A DNA stretch of 64,000 bases, from assembly GCF_035917675.1 (NCBI RefSeq), contig NZ_CP109104.1:3348001-3412000 (forward strand), read 5' to 3'. The position numbers were made by a program, and so were the translations under genes. The notes beneath the pieces were generated by a model that made no database searches, had not been told where the DNA came from, and saw only the letters and a list, made by a program, of their open reading frames with translations. Positions 1 through 7,899 of the stretch are shown here, one piece after another (the first letter of the stretch is position 1; each line of letters starts with the position of its first letter). The DNA comes from Streptomyces sp. NBC_01775 (GTDB taxonomy: Bacteria; Actinomycetota; Actinomycetes; Streptomycetales; Streptomycetaceae).

Positions 1-591
1 CGAACGGTGGGCGGGCGGGGGCTCGTCGGGCTGGACGAGCGCGTCAGGCTGGCGGGCGGCACCTTCAGTTGCGGGCCCACACCGGACGGCGGTTTCGCCG
101 TCAGCGCGCGACTGCCCCGTACGCGCCCCGCGCAGGCGCGGACGCAGGCGCCCGCGCTCTCGCCCCAGCCGTCGGTGTCACCGTCGCTTTCGCCCCACGA
201 GCCCCTCTCGCCCCATGAGCAGCACCGGCGGGCCCGTCGTGCGCTCGGGCGCACGCTGCTCGTCGCCACGGCCGTCTGCGCGCTGGCCACCGCCCTGCTG
301 GGCGGGGCGCTGGCCTGGTGGGACATGCTGGTGACCGAGCGGTCGGTGCTGGCTGCCGAGGACTTCACCCGCCTGCGCCCCGGCCAGGACAGGGCGGAGA
401 TCGCCGCCTACCTGCCCGGCGAACAGACCGCGCACCGACCGGCGCACAGCCCGCCCCCGCCGACAGGACACGGAACGACGTGCGAGTACTACGCGATGAC
501 CGCCGACCTCTTCGACGACAGGTCGGGGGACGCCTACCGGCTCTGTTTCCGCGCGGGCACGCTGGTGTCCGCCGAAGCGCTGCGCCCGTGA
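1..591 (+). CDS. Sensor histidine kinase, C-terminal part (5' end outside window)
   Basis: The frame is open from base 1 and ends at 591. Its first residues (GRGLVGLDERV, then GGTF and FAVSARLP) are the G-box end of the HATPase domain of NarL-type two-component kinases, so the sensor and dimerisation parts lie upstream. After the ATPase core there is an unusual extension: a low-complexity Ser/Pro stretch, one transmembrane segment (LLVATAVCALATALLGGALA, about residues 82-101) and a tail of about 90 residues with RLRPGQDRAEIAAYLPG, a CEYY motif and YRLCF. The tail resembles small SmpA-like lipoprotein folds and would lie outside the membrane. The response regulator follows 61 bases later, so the two form a two-component pair. 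The signal sensed is unknown. Confidence 0.8.
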   Translation, partial: RTVGGRGLVGLDERVRLAGGTFSCGPTPDGGFAVSARLPRTRPAQARTQAPALSPQPSVSPSLSPHEPLSPHEQHRRARRALGRTLLVATAVCALATALLGGALAWWDMLVTERSVLAAEDFTRLRPGQDRAEIAAYLPGEQTAHRPAHSPPPPTGHGTTCEYYAMTADLFDDRSGDAYRLCFRAGTLVSAEALRP

Positions 592-592
592 G

Positions 593-646
593 GCGCGGGC
601 GGGCGGCGGGGCGCGGGCGGGCGGCGGGTTGCGGGCAGGCGGCGGG
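593..646. repeat. 18-bp GC-rich tandem repeat, three units, between kinase and regulator
   Basis: Units at 593-610 and 611-628 are identical (GCGCGGGCGGGCGGCGGG). A third, diverged unit lies at 629-646. The repeat fills the gap between the kinase stop and the regulator start, so its length may set the spacing for translational coupling. Confidence 0.8.
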
Positions 647-652
647 GTGCCG

Positions 653-1339
653 ATGATCCGGGTCCTGATCGCGGACGACGACCCGATGGTGCGCACAGGC
701 GTACGCACCATCTTGGGTACGGCCCCCGACATCGACGTCGTCGCCGAGGCGGCGGACGGGCACGAGGCCGTGGAGCTGGTGCGGCGTCACCGGCCACACG
801 TGGCCGTGCTCGACATCCGGATGCCCGGCGGCGCGAACGGCATCGAAGCGGCGGCCACGATCCACGAGACCGTGCCGGAGACGCGCGTGGTGATGCTGAC
901 GACGTTCGGGGAGGACGAGTACATCCTCCAGGCGCTCAGCGGCGGCGCCGTCGGCTTCCTCGTCAAGTCCGGCCGCCCCGAGGAACTGATCGAGGGCGTA
1001 CGGGCCGTGGCCGACGGCGCCGCCTATCTGTCACCGAAAGTGGCCGCCCGGGTCGTCGCCCATCTGTCCGCCTCCGGCGCCGGGGTGGTGGCCGGGCGGC
1101 GCTCCGCCGCCCGGGAGCGGGTCGAGTCGCTCACCGCCCGCGAACGGGAGGTGCTCGCGCACCTGGGGGCCGGGCTGTCCAACGGTCAGATCGCCCGCCG
1201 CCTGTGCGTGGTGGAGGGCACCGTGAAGGCCCACGTCAGCTCCATACTGGCCCGGCTCGGCGTGGACAACAGGGCCGCCGCGGCGGTGGTGGCGCACGAG
1301 GCGGGGATCGTGCCACCCGCGTCCGCCGCCCAGCCGTGA
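653..1339 (+). CDS. NarL/LuxR-family two-component response regulator
   Basis: This 228-aa protein has an N-terminal receiver domain (IRVLIADDDPMVRTG; acidic pair D9/D10; phospho-acceptor Asp in VAVLDIRMPGG; conserved Lys in FLVKSGRPEEL) and a C-terminal LuxR helix-turn-helix (LTAREREVLAHLGAGLSNGQ, then VEGTVKAHVSSILARLGV). It should bind DNA after phosphorylation by the kinase just upstream. The ATG at 653 is chosen because the receiver domain normally starts MIRVLIADDD; an in-frame upstream start at 629 only adds residues encoded by the GC-rich repeat. The 3' half is overlapped antisense by the PAP2 frame. Confidence 0.92.
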   Translation: MIRVLIADDDPMVRTGVRTILGTAPDIDVVAEAADGHEAVELVRRHRPHVAVLDIRMPGGANGIEAAATIHETVPETRVVMLTTFGEDEYILQALSGGAVGFLVKSGRPEELIEGVRAVADGAAYLSPKVAARVVAHLSASGAGVVAGRRSAARERVESLTAREREVLAHLGAGLSNGQIARRLCVVEGTVKAHVSSILARLGVDNRAAAAVVAHEAGIVPPASAAQP

Positions 1340-1993
1340 CAGCGCCCGCGTGCCGGGTCCGCCGAGCGCGAGCACGGCGGCGGCTGCCAGTGCGCCGCCC
1401 AGCAGCGCTCCGGCCAGCACGTCGTGCGGGTAGTGCACGCCGACGAGCACGCGCAGCAGCGCGGCGGCTGCCGCCAGCGGCAGGGTGACCGCCGCCAGCC
1501 GGGGCCGCAGCACGGCGAGCCCCACCGCCAGCCCCGCCGCGAGCGTGGCGTGGTTGCTGGGGAAGGACCAGTCCCCCGGCGGCGGGCACTCGGCCACCGG
1601 TTCGGCGCCGGACACAGCGCGGCAGGGCCGCTCTTCGTCGGCCACCAGCTTCAGCGCCTCGCTGACCGCGTACGCGGCGACGGTGCCGGCGCCGGTCAGC
1701 ACCGCACCGGCCGCCACCTGGGCGTCCTTGCGGCGCAGCGCGCCCCAGCCTGTCCACAGCAGGAGCAGGCCCAGCGCGACGAGGGTGCCCTCGGTCGCCA
1801 GCTCGAACAGCCAGCCCGGTCCGTCGGCCGCCACCTCGCTCAGCGAGCGGTAACCGTCCGCCGAGGCCCCGTCGGTGATCCGTACGGCCTCCTGCTGCCC
1901 GAGCCCGCCCGGCCACAGCGCGAGCACCCCCGCCCCGCCCGTCACCAGTGCGGCGAGCGCGCCGTACAGTCCGCGTCGAATGTCTCGTTCCAT
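1031..1993 (-). CDS. PAP2-family phosphatase, membrane protein with antisense-overlapping tail
   Basis: The 320-aa frame has several hydrophobic segments and the three PAP2 signatures: KLVADEERP (KX6RP), FPSNHA (PSGH type) and LRVLVGVHYPHD (SRX5HX3D type). The family dephosphorylates lipid phosphates such as undecaprenyl or phosphatidyl phosphates at the membrane. The PAP2 domain ends near residue 215, about where the convergent response regulator ends (1339). No stop occurs in this frame until 1031, so about 100 extra residues are read antisense to the regulator's HTH domain. Either the genes really overlap by 309 bp or a frameshift has removed the proper stop. ATG at 1993 is the first start before the first membrane segment. 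Confidence 0.8.
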   Translation of the reverse strand: MERDIRRGLYGALAALVTGGAGVLALWPGGLGQQEAVRITDGASADGYRSLSEVAADGPGWLFELATEGTLVALGLLLLWTGWGALRRKDAQVAAGAVLTGAGTVAAYAVSEALKLVADEERPCRAVSGAEPVAECPPPGDWSFPSNHATLAAGLAVGLAVLRPRLAAVTLPLAAAAALLRVLVGVHYPHDVLAGALLGGALAAAAVLALGGPGTRALSRLGGGRGWHDPRLVRHHRRGGPVVHAEPGQYGADVGLHGALHHAQAAGDLTVGQPGPQVREHLPFAGGERLDPLPGGGAPPGHHPGAGGGQMGDDPGGHFR

Positions 1994-2002
1994 AAGGCGA
2001 AC

Positions 2003-2512
2003 CTAGGAACGCGGCGCCGCCCCCGCCCGGCCCGAAAGACAGGGCGGCTCTTGGTCTTTCGTCAGGGTTGACGGGGACGGCGGGGACGACGGGGACGAGG
2101 GGGACTTCCCCAACGCGACCTCCGCCCAGACCGTCTTCCGTGGAAACGGCCCCGGCAACACCCCCCACCGCGACGCCAGCGCCTCGACGAGCAGCAGCCC
2201 GCGCCCCGACTCGGCGTCGTCCGCCGCCTCCGGCGGCTCGGCGGGCGGGTGCGCGTCCCCACGTGTATCGGCCACCTCGATGCGCAGCGTGCCGTCGTCA
2301 CTCATGCGCAGCTCCAGCCGGAAGTTGCGCCCTGGTACGCGGCCGTGCGTCGCCGCGTTGGCGGCCAGCTCCGCGACGACGAGCGCGGCGTCCTCGCTCG
2401 CCGCGAGCGGCACGTCCCAGGAGCACAGTTGAGCCACGGCGATCAGGCGGGCGAGGCGTGCGCCTCTGCGGGTGGAGGACAGCAGCACGCTGAAGTGGGT
2501 TTCTTGGTTCAC
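2003..2512 (-). CDS. RsbW-like ATP-binding protein of WhiJ-type cassette
   Basis: HATPase_c_2 protein, about 169 aa, with the Bergerat-fold signatures VVAELAANAATHG (N box), IEVADTRG and SGRGLLLVEALASRWGV. Such proteins resemble anti-sigma factor kinases and are common beside WhiJ/DUF397 genes in Streptomyces. The proposed GTG at 2512 opens with VNQETHFSVLLSSTRRGARL, the usual N-terminus of this group; the frame stays open to 2668 but that extension is poor. The gene diverges from the HTH gene at 2671. The C-terminal 30 residues are Ser/Pro-rich and unstructured. The target is unknown. Confidence 0.75.
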   Translation of the reverse strand: MNQETHFSVLLSSTRRGARLARLIAVAQLCSWDVPLAASEDAALVVAELAANAATHGRVPGRNFRLELRMSDDGTLRIEVADTRGDAHPPAEPPEAADDAESGRGLLLVEALASRWGVLPGPFPRKTVWAEVALGKSPSSPSSPPSPSTLTKDQEPPCLSGRAGAAPRS

Positions 2513-2596
2513 GTCACCCAGCGTGGTCAGCCGTGCGTAGGCTGAAAAGTGACGGTGGCCGAACTGACGCTGACTGTCCGGGTGTTGTACGGGTCT

Positions 2597-2609
2597 GTAC
2601 GGCCCGTAC
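2597..2609. promoter_or_regulatory. Perfect 13-bp palindrome in divergent promoter region
   Basis: GTACGGCCCGTAC lies between the divergent ATPase and HTH genes, with a further TTGTACGGG half-site just upstream (2584-2592). The position suggests autoregulation by the HTH protein at 2671; this is inference from placement and symmetry only. Confidence 0.4.
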
Positions 2610-2670
2610 GCCGTGACCCGGCCCAGTCGCCCCGTGTTGGGCACAGTCAGTCGAGCGAAAGCGGGCACGC

Positions 2671-3516
2671 ATGACGGACGAGGACCACGGGCCGGACCCC
2701 GGCCTGGAAGAGGACGATTCCGGAGCGGTGATGCGGGCGGTCGGCCGCATGATCAAAGTCTGGCGCGAGGGGGCCGACCTGAAACAGGCCGAGTTGGGCG
2801 CGCGCATCGGCTACGGCGAGGAGATGGTCTCGGCGGTGGAACGCGGCAGGCGCGTCCCCAAGCCGGAGTTCCTGGACAACGCGGATGAGGTTCTCGGTGC
2901 CGAGGGCAAGATCTCCGCGATGAAGGAGGAGGTCGCGGAGGCCCGCTACCCGAAGCGGATTCGCGACCTCGCGAAGCTGGAGCGGGACTCTGTTGAGGTG
3001 GGCGCATATGAGCACCAGCACGTGCATGCGCTTCTGCAGACGGAGGAGTACGCACGCGCGCTCTTCGGGATGAGGCGACCTCTGCACCCCGAGGATGTGA
3101 TCGAGCGCAACATCAGTGGCCGTCTGGCACGCCAACGGGCCTTGGAGGAAGTGAAGACACTGCCAATCCTCAACTTCGTCCAGGAGGAGGTGACGCTGCT
3201 CCGCCCGCTCGGCGGCAGGGCGGTCCACCGGAGGCAGCTTGAACGGCTGCTCGTGCTGGGGAAGATGCGGAATGTTGAGATCCAGGTGATGCCGACCAAC
3301 CGAGAAGACCACGCCGGAATGGCTGGAGCCTTCCAGTTGTTCAAACTGCGTCGTGGCAGCACCCTGGGGTACAGCGAAGCGCAGCACATCAGCAGGCTCA
3401 TCTCGAAGCCGCACGAGGTGCAGTCCTTGGAGATGCAGTATGGAATCATCCGGGCGCAAGCGCTCACGCCTCAGGATTCATTGAGCTATATCGAGAAGGT
3501 ACTGGGAGAGACATGA
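2671..3516 (+). CDS. WhiJ-like XRE-family regulator with DUF5753 domain
   Basis: This 281-aa protein has an N-terminal XRE helix-turn-helix (about residues 20-75; LKQAELGARIGYGEEMVSAV, ERGRRVPKPEFL) and a C-terminal DUF5753-type domain (about 100-275, with LLQTEEYARAL and RQRALEE). This is the standard WhiJ-like build seen in many Streptomyces copies, usually next to DUF397 proteins that bind or inhibit the regulator. Its TGA overlaps the ATG of the first DUF397 gene, so the two are translationally coupled. Codon use is a little less GC-biased than in neighbouring genes, which fits the frequent transfer of these cassettes. Confidence 0.88.
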   Translation: MTDEDHGPDPGLEEDDSGAVMRAVGRMIKVWREGADLKQAELGARIGYGEEMVSAVERGRRVPKPEFLDNADEVLGAEGKISAMKEEVAEARYPKRIRDLAKLERDSVEVGAYEHQHVHALLQTEEYARALFGMRRPLHPEDVIERNISGRLARQRALEEVKTLPILNFVQEEVTLLRPLGGRAVHRRQLERLLVLGKMRNVEIQVMPTNREDHAGMAGAFQLFKLRRGSTLGYSEAQHISRLISKPHEVQSLEMQYGIIRAQALTPQDSLSYIEKVLGET

Positions 3517-3719
3517 CCAGCACGTCAGCAGCCAGGAGTGGTTCCGCGCTGGAGTGGACCAAGAGCAGCTACAGCGGCAACGAGAACGGGTCCAACTGCA
3601 TCGAGGTCGCCGCCACTCCCGGCACCATCCACGTCCGCGACTCCAAGGACACCACGGTCCCCCACCTCAGCATCTCCCCCACCGCCTGGGCGGACTTCCT
3701 CACCCACACCACCTCCTGA
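3513..3719 (+). CDS. DUF397 protein (first copy)
   Basis: A 68-aa protein with the DUF397 signature: LEWTKSSYSGNENGSNCIEV, then VRDSKD and a C-terminal WADFL. DUF397 proteins are small partners of WhiJ-like regulators and probably modulate their DNA binding. Its start overlaps the regulator stop (ATGA at 3513-3516). A second copy follows 13 bases later. Confidence 0.88.
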   Translation: MTSTSAARSGSALEWTKSSYSGNENGSNCIEVAATPGTIHVRDSKDTTVPHLSISPTAWADFLTHTTS

Positions 3720-3732
3720 CCTGAGGAACCCC

Positions 3733-3912
3733 ATGGAGTGGACCAAGAGCAGCTACAGCAGCAACGACGGCCCTGAGTGCGTCGAGGTCGCCGCGACCCC
3801 CGGCGCCATCCACATCCGCGACTCCAAAGACACCACCGTCCCCCACCTCACCGTCACCCCGGCGACGTGGGCCCGCTTCCTTGGGGCCGTCTCCGCACGC
3901 TTCACCGTGTGA
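3733..3912 (+). CDS. DUF397 protein (second copy)
   Basis: A 59-aa paralogue of the preceding gene: MEWTKSSYSSNDGPECVEVA, then IHIRDSKDTTVPHL and WARFL. The two share long identical stretches (WTKSSYS, VEVAATPG, RDSKDTTVPHL), pointing to a local tandem duplication. It lacks the N-terminal 14 residues of the first copy. GAGG sits 7-10 bases before the ATG. It may be a second modulator of the same regulator. Confidence 0.85.
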   Translation: MEWTKSSYSSNDGPECVEVAATPGAIHIRDSKDTTVPHLTVTPATWARFLGAVSARFTV

Positions 3913-4912
3913 ACACGCTCAACGAGTGAGACGCGAGGTCGAAGAGTTCCGCGTCCATGCCTTGCGCCGCTGCCCGCACATCCGCGCGATAAATCCCTGG
4001 CATCCAGGGGGACTTGTGCGGCGTGTGCCGCTCATTTCACCCAGCGTGGAGAGAACGTCACGTGGAAACCCTGCCGATCGCCCGCACGCGGACTCTGCCA
4101 GACGTAGCGGTACCGGCAAACGTGGTAGTTGCAGCCCGGCCCTGGAATGTACAGCTCGGTCGCGGCGGCGGGCGGACCCTCCTTCGCCACGGCGAAATCG
4201 ACCGGTGGGCCAGCACGAGATCGAGCGGCTTCTCCTCCCTCCAGCCGGCTCCGGGTATGGCCGGGGTGGAGCGCATCATCCTTCAACTCCGCTTCCGTGC
4301 AGTCCCTTTCCTCACGCCTCGGTCTCTCACGCGATTCTTCCCTCCCCCCAGCCGCAGTTGGGCGTGAAAGGCCCTGGGCTCTTCGCAGGACAGCACCGAT
4401 GTTCCTGGTGAGGGTGCTGGTCATACCGCAGGTGCCAAAGGGGGGCTCGCCTTCCCTCTCGATCAGTGGTCCGTCAGCCCGCTGCTACCGGGCCTGCCGG
4501 GTCCCGACAACGAGGGCCTGTTTTCCCGTCACCGGTTGAGGGGGTGACCGGAATCCGCTGGAGGGTGCCCGGCCTCCGGAACGCCGCGGCGCACTCCCGC
4601 ACCGAGCGGGTGTACGCGCCCACCGGATCGCCGATCACGGCGTCCTCGTCCCGGAGCCGGAGCCGGAGGAAGTCGGTTGCCCCCCAGAGTCGGCCAGCAG
4701 CACCCGTTGCCCGGGGTCGACGCCGACCGCGCGTCTGATGAGCAGCTCGGGCGTTGGACGTCGTTGTGGGCCTCCTTGCCGTTGGCCAAGCCCCGCGATC
4801 ACCACGCACCGACTGCCACACCGCCCCTCCGAGCAGCAACTTCAAGATGAACTAGGCTCATTGAGCGTGCTGTTGGACAGCGGGTCACGTTGCCGTTGAC
4901 CCGGGCCAGATG
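3913..4912. other. Gene-poor kilobase with decayed coding traces
   Basis: No frame here has a recognisable domain, a convincing start and steady third-position bias. On the minus strand at about 4540-4770 two frames give protein-like pieces (PELLIRRAVGVDPGQRVLLA and DFLRLRLRDEDAVIGDPVGA) that would join only through a frameshift, so this may be the remnant of a regulator or another gene. I recognise no family. The lower GC and mixed frames suggest a site of past insertion and decay between the WhiJ cassette and the broken AraC gene. Confidence 0.5.
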
Positions 4913-5560
4913 TCACTCGGCCGTCTCGCCAGAGTGCCCTGCTGAGGCACGCCATCGGCGTCGCCATGTTCCGGGCGCGATGCTCTGGTGCCGGCGGAAC
5001 GCTCGGCTGAAGGCGGCGTCGGTGTCGTAGCCGATCGCGAGGGCAATCCGCTGCAGGCTCGATTCCGTGTCACGCAGCAGTGCTTTCGCCCGGTGCATGC
5101 GCCAGTAGGTGAGGTAGTTGATGGGCGAGTCACCTGTCTTCCGTCTGAACGCCGCGGCGAACGCCGCCCGCGACATCCCGGTTCGGCGCGCGAGCTCCTC
5201 AACCGTCCATGGGTGTGCGAGATCGGTGTGAAGGTCGCGGAGTGCCGGCGCGAGCTGCGGGTCGCTGAGAGCGGAGAGCCACCCGTGTGAGCTCTCGGCG
5301 GATGAGACGTGGGTGCGAAGCGCGTACACAAAAAGGGCGTCGGCCAGGCGGCTCATGATGAACCCGGACCCGAAACTGGAGAATGTCCGCTCCAGCTCCA
5401 GCAGCCTGAAGGTGGAACGCAACGCGTCGCCGATCGAGTCGTCGAGATCGAGCCGCAGTACGGGAGGCAGCACTCTCAACAGCGGCTCGGCGGCGCCGGT
5501 GTCGAAGGCCAACCGCGCCGAGACGATCTCGGTCACTGGTCCCTCTGTGCCGTGGCGCAC
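4913..5560 (-). pseudogene. AraC-family regulator, 5'-truncated
   Basis: The 215-aa frame has an intact C-terminal AraC double helix-turn-helix (VEELARRTGMSRAAFAAAFR, then GDSPINYLTYWRMHRAKALL and IALAIGYDTDAAFSRAFRR). Ahead of it is only the second half of the cupin_6 sensor domain typical of this group (TEIVSARLAFD, LLRVLPPVLRLDLDD). Family members are near 300 aa, so roughly 80-100 N-terminal residues are missing. The first usable start is a GTG at 5560; upstream the frame stays open only to about 5627 and has no start. The missing end abuts the likewise truncated flavodoxin gene, so one rearrangement probably removed the shared promoter and both 5' ends. Residual DNA binding is possible but expression is doubtful. 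Confidence 0.65.
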
Positions 5561-5616
5561 AGGAGAACCCGGTTGAGACGCCAGGAGGCTCTCGCAGCTG
5601 ACCAGGTCTCGTCCCG

Positions 5617-6096
5617 GTGGACACCATCACCGACGAACAGTGGCAGCAGCTTGACGACGCCGACGCCATCATCTTCGGCTCGCCCACCTACATGGGCAGC
5701 GCGTCCGCCGCGTTCCACGCCTTCGCCGAGGCCACCAGCCGACGCTTCTCGGAAGGCCGCTGGGCCGACAAGCTCGCAGCCGGCTTCACCAACTCCGCGT
5801 CCAAGGCCGGTGACAAGTCCAGCACCCTCGCCTTCTTCGCCACCTTCGCCGCCCAGCACCGCATGCTGTGGGTCAGCCTTGGCCTCGGCCCGGGCTGGAA
5901 CTCCACCACCGCCTCCGAGAACGACCTGAACCGCCTCGGCTTCTGGGGCGGTACCGGGGCCCAGACCCCGCTCGACGGTGGCGTCGACACCGTCCACACC
6001 GCCGACATCAGGACCGCCGAGCCCCTCGGCGCCCGTGTCGCCCGTCAAGCGGCCCTCGCGGCGGCCGGACGCCATGCCGTATCCGTCACCGCCTGA
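5617..6096 (+). pseudogene. Flavodoxin / NAD(P)H-dependent oxidoreductase, 5'-truncated
   Basis: The 159-aa frame matches the middle and end of WrbA-like flavodoxin-fold reductases: WQQLDDADAIIFGSPTYMGS (the second FMN-binding loop), FTNSASKAGDKSSTL and LNRLGFWGG. The first beta strand and the phosphate-binding loop (usually about 40 residues) are absent. A TGA at 5599 closes the frame just upstream, and GTG 5617 encodes what should be an internal residue. Without the FMN phosphate loop it is unlikely to work. It sits head to head with the truncated AraC gene, a common functional pairing. Confidence 0.65.
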
Positions 6097-6306
6097 CGCG
6101 ACGACCGCGCAGCCACTCCAGCCTGACGATCCGAGGAGGCCCGGCTCGTCGACCGTTTCAAGGGCGGTCACGACCCCGAAGCCTGTCGGAAAACGGTGAG
6201 CGGCCGTCGACGGCGCGGTCAGCGTGCGGCGGAACCCGGCGGCTTGCGCGATCTGGACGCCTCGATATACGTTACATGGCGACTCGTAAAGAAATGGAGA
6301 GTGTGG

Positions 6307-7095
6307 ATGCCCCCCTCGAACGACCGGTATGAACGCGGGACCCAGGTAGCGGCACGCCTCGGCAACACCGCCCTCATCGAGGAGCTCGCCCGCACCGCCC
6401 CCGATCTCAGCCGCCTCCTCGTCGAGCACGCCCTCGGTGATGTCCTCGCCCGCCCCGGTCTCGACTTCCGCACCCGTGAAGCGGCCTCCATCGCCATGCT
6501 GGCGACACTCGGCGCAAGCGATGAGCACCTGGCGGTGCACATCGGCGCCGGCCTCGACGCCGGCCTGGGCCCGGGCGAAGTGATCGAGGTCCTGATGCAG
6601 GTGAGCACCTTCGCGGGATACCCGCGCGCCCTCAGCGCCGTAGCGGTCGCCGCCTCGGCCTTCCAGGAGCGAGGACTTCCCACTCCACCCGCGATCCCGC
6701 CCCGGCAGGTCGTGGCCGACTTCCTCGACTCCATCGCCGGAGGCGACATCGAGCGCGTACTCGGACTCCTCGCACCCGATGTGCGCTGGGAGGTGCCAGG
6801 AGACCCGGATGTCGTCCCCTGGGCCGGGCATCGCACGGGCCGGGAAGCCGTCCGCGAGTTCTACGAGATTCTGCTTGCCGAGTCCGACCGCAAGGATTTC
6901 GGCATCGACGCGCTCACCGCCACCGGCAGCCAGGTCTTCGCCTCTGGACACTTCACGTACGAGTTCCCCCGCACCGGTGGCGGCTTCCGAGGGGAGTTCG
7001 TGATCGTGTTCACCGTCGAGGCAGGCAAGATCACGCGCTACGTCATGCACGAGGACAGTCACGGTCTCGCCGTCGGCTATGCGCATGCGCTCTGA
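6307..7095 (+). CDS. Carboxymuconolactone decarboxylase-like / SnoaL-like fusion protein
   Basis: A 262-aa protein with two domains. Residues about 1-125 are CMD/AhpD-like (RTREAASIAMLATLGASDEH, LAVHIGAGLDAGLG, VLMQVSTFAGYPRAL), but the CxxC motif of peroxidase-type AhpD is absent. Residues about 135-262 are SnoaL-like (VVADFLDSIAGGDIERVLGL, FYEILLAES, VFTVEAGKITRYVMHED). Both domains usually act on small aromatic or polyketide-like molecules. ATG 6307 is preferred because GGAGA lies 7 bases upstream; the frame is open to 6196. The TetR gene overlaps its end by 17 bp. The substrate cannot be inferred. Confidence 0.8.
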   Translation: MPPSNDRYERGTQVAARLGNTALIEELARTAPDLSRLLVEHALGDVLARPGLDFRTREAASIAMLATLGASDEHLAVHIGAGLDAGLGPGEVIEVLMQVSTFAGYPRALSAVAVAASAFQERGLPTPPAIPPRQVVADFLDSIAGGDIERVLGLLAPDVRWEVPGDPDVVPWAGHRTGREAVREFYEILLAESDRKDFGIDALTATGSQVFASGHFTYEFPRTGGGFRGEFVIVFTVEAGKITRYVMHEDSHGLAVGYAHAL

Positions 7096-7702
7096 CCACC
7101 CGATGCCCCCACCCGCCCCCCAGCCAGGCAGGGGCCGCCCCCGACGGCCGGAAACAGACCGGGTCATCCACAACGCCGTTGTCGAGCTGCTCCAGACCGT
7201 CGGGTACGCCGAGTTGTCCTACGAAGCGGTCGCCCGGCACGCGGGCGTCAGCCGCCCCACCCTCTACCGGCGCGCGCACACCAAGGCCGCACTCGTCATC
7301 GCCGCCATCACCGACCGCTACGGACTCGACCCCGTGCCCGATACCGGAAGCCTCGCGGAGGACCTTCTCGCGCTCGGCCGGCAGCAAGTGCGGTTCTACA
7401 ACGACCCCGTCATCGCCGCGGCCTTCCCGGGACTTCTCGCCGATGTGAACAACGACCCCGCTGTCGCGGACGCGTGGTGGAACGGCTTCGTCGCACCCCG
7501 GCGAGAAACGACCCTCCAGGCACTGCGCCGCGCGCAAAGCCGTGGCGAACTTCGGTCCGACGTCGATGTGCAGTGGATCTGCGAAGTCGTCACCGGCCCG
7601 CTCATCAGCAGTGCCTTCCTCGGGGGCCACGCGACGGTGCCCGAAAATCGCGCGCGGGACACCGTCGACCTCGTGATGAGCACCTACGCCGTCAGACGGT
7701 GA
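7079..7702 (+). CDS. TetR/AcrR-family transcriptional regulator
   Basis: An N-terminal TetR helix-turn-helix (VIHNAVVELLQTVGYAELSY, then HAGVSRPTLYRRAHTKAALV) is followed by a ligand-binding domain. The start is uncertain: ATG at 7079, 7085 and 7103 are all in frame without a clear Shine-Dalgarno, and 7103 would give the usual short Pro-rich leader before GRPRRPE. It is probably co-transcribed with the CMD-SnoaL gene it overlaps, and may repress it. An AT-rich stretch before that gene (ATATACGTTACAT, about 6267-6279) is a possible operator. Confidence 0.88.
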   Translation: MRMRSDHPMPPPAPQPGRGRPRRPETDRVIHNAVVELLQTVGYAELSYEAVARHAGVSRPTLYRRAHTKAALVIAAITDRYGLDPVPDTGSLAEDLLALGRQQVRFYNDPVIAAAFPGLLADVNNDPAVADAWWNGFVAPRRETTLQALRRAQSRGELRSDVDVQWICEVVTGPLISSAFLGGHATVPENRARDTVDLVMSTYAVRR

Positions 7703-7899
7703 GTCCCGCGCACAGCACGCGGATGCCGCTGCCCTGACAAGACCCCTGACGCCGGTGAAAGCCCTCTCCCGGTGACTCCCGGCGGCACCGGAGCCACTGG
7801 GCCGCGAGGGACGACCCCGGCGGGGGTGCGGGCAACGCTGCCGCGCCGGAGTGCGTCATTCTTGGCTGTCCGGGGATGTCGGAAGGCAGGAAGAACCGT

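Noticed and set aside
5533-7173. 546-codon minus-strand frame across the flavodoxin and CMD-SnoaL genes
   Set aside because: It is antisense to clear domains on the plus strand and has Gly/Glu-rich shadow composition.
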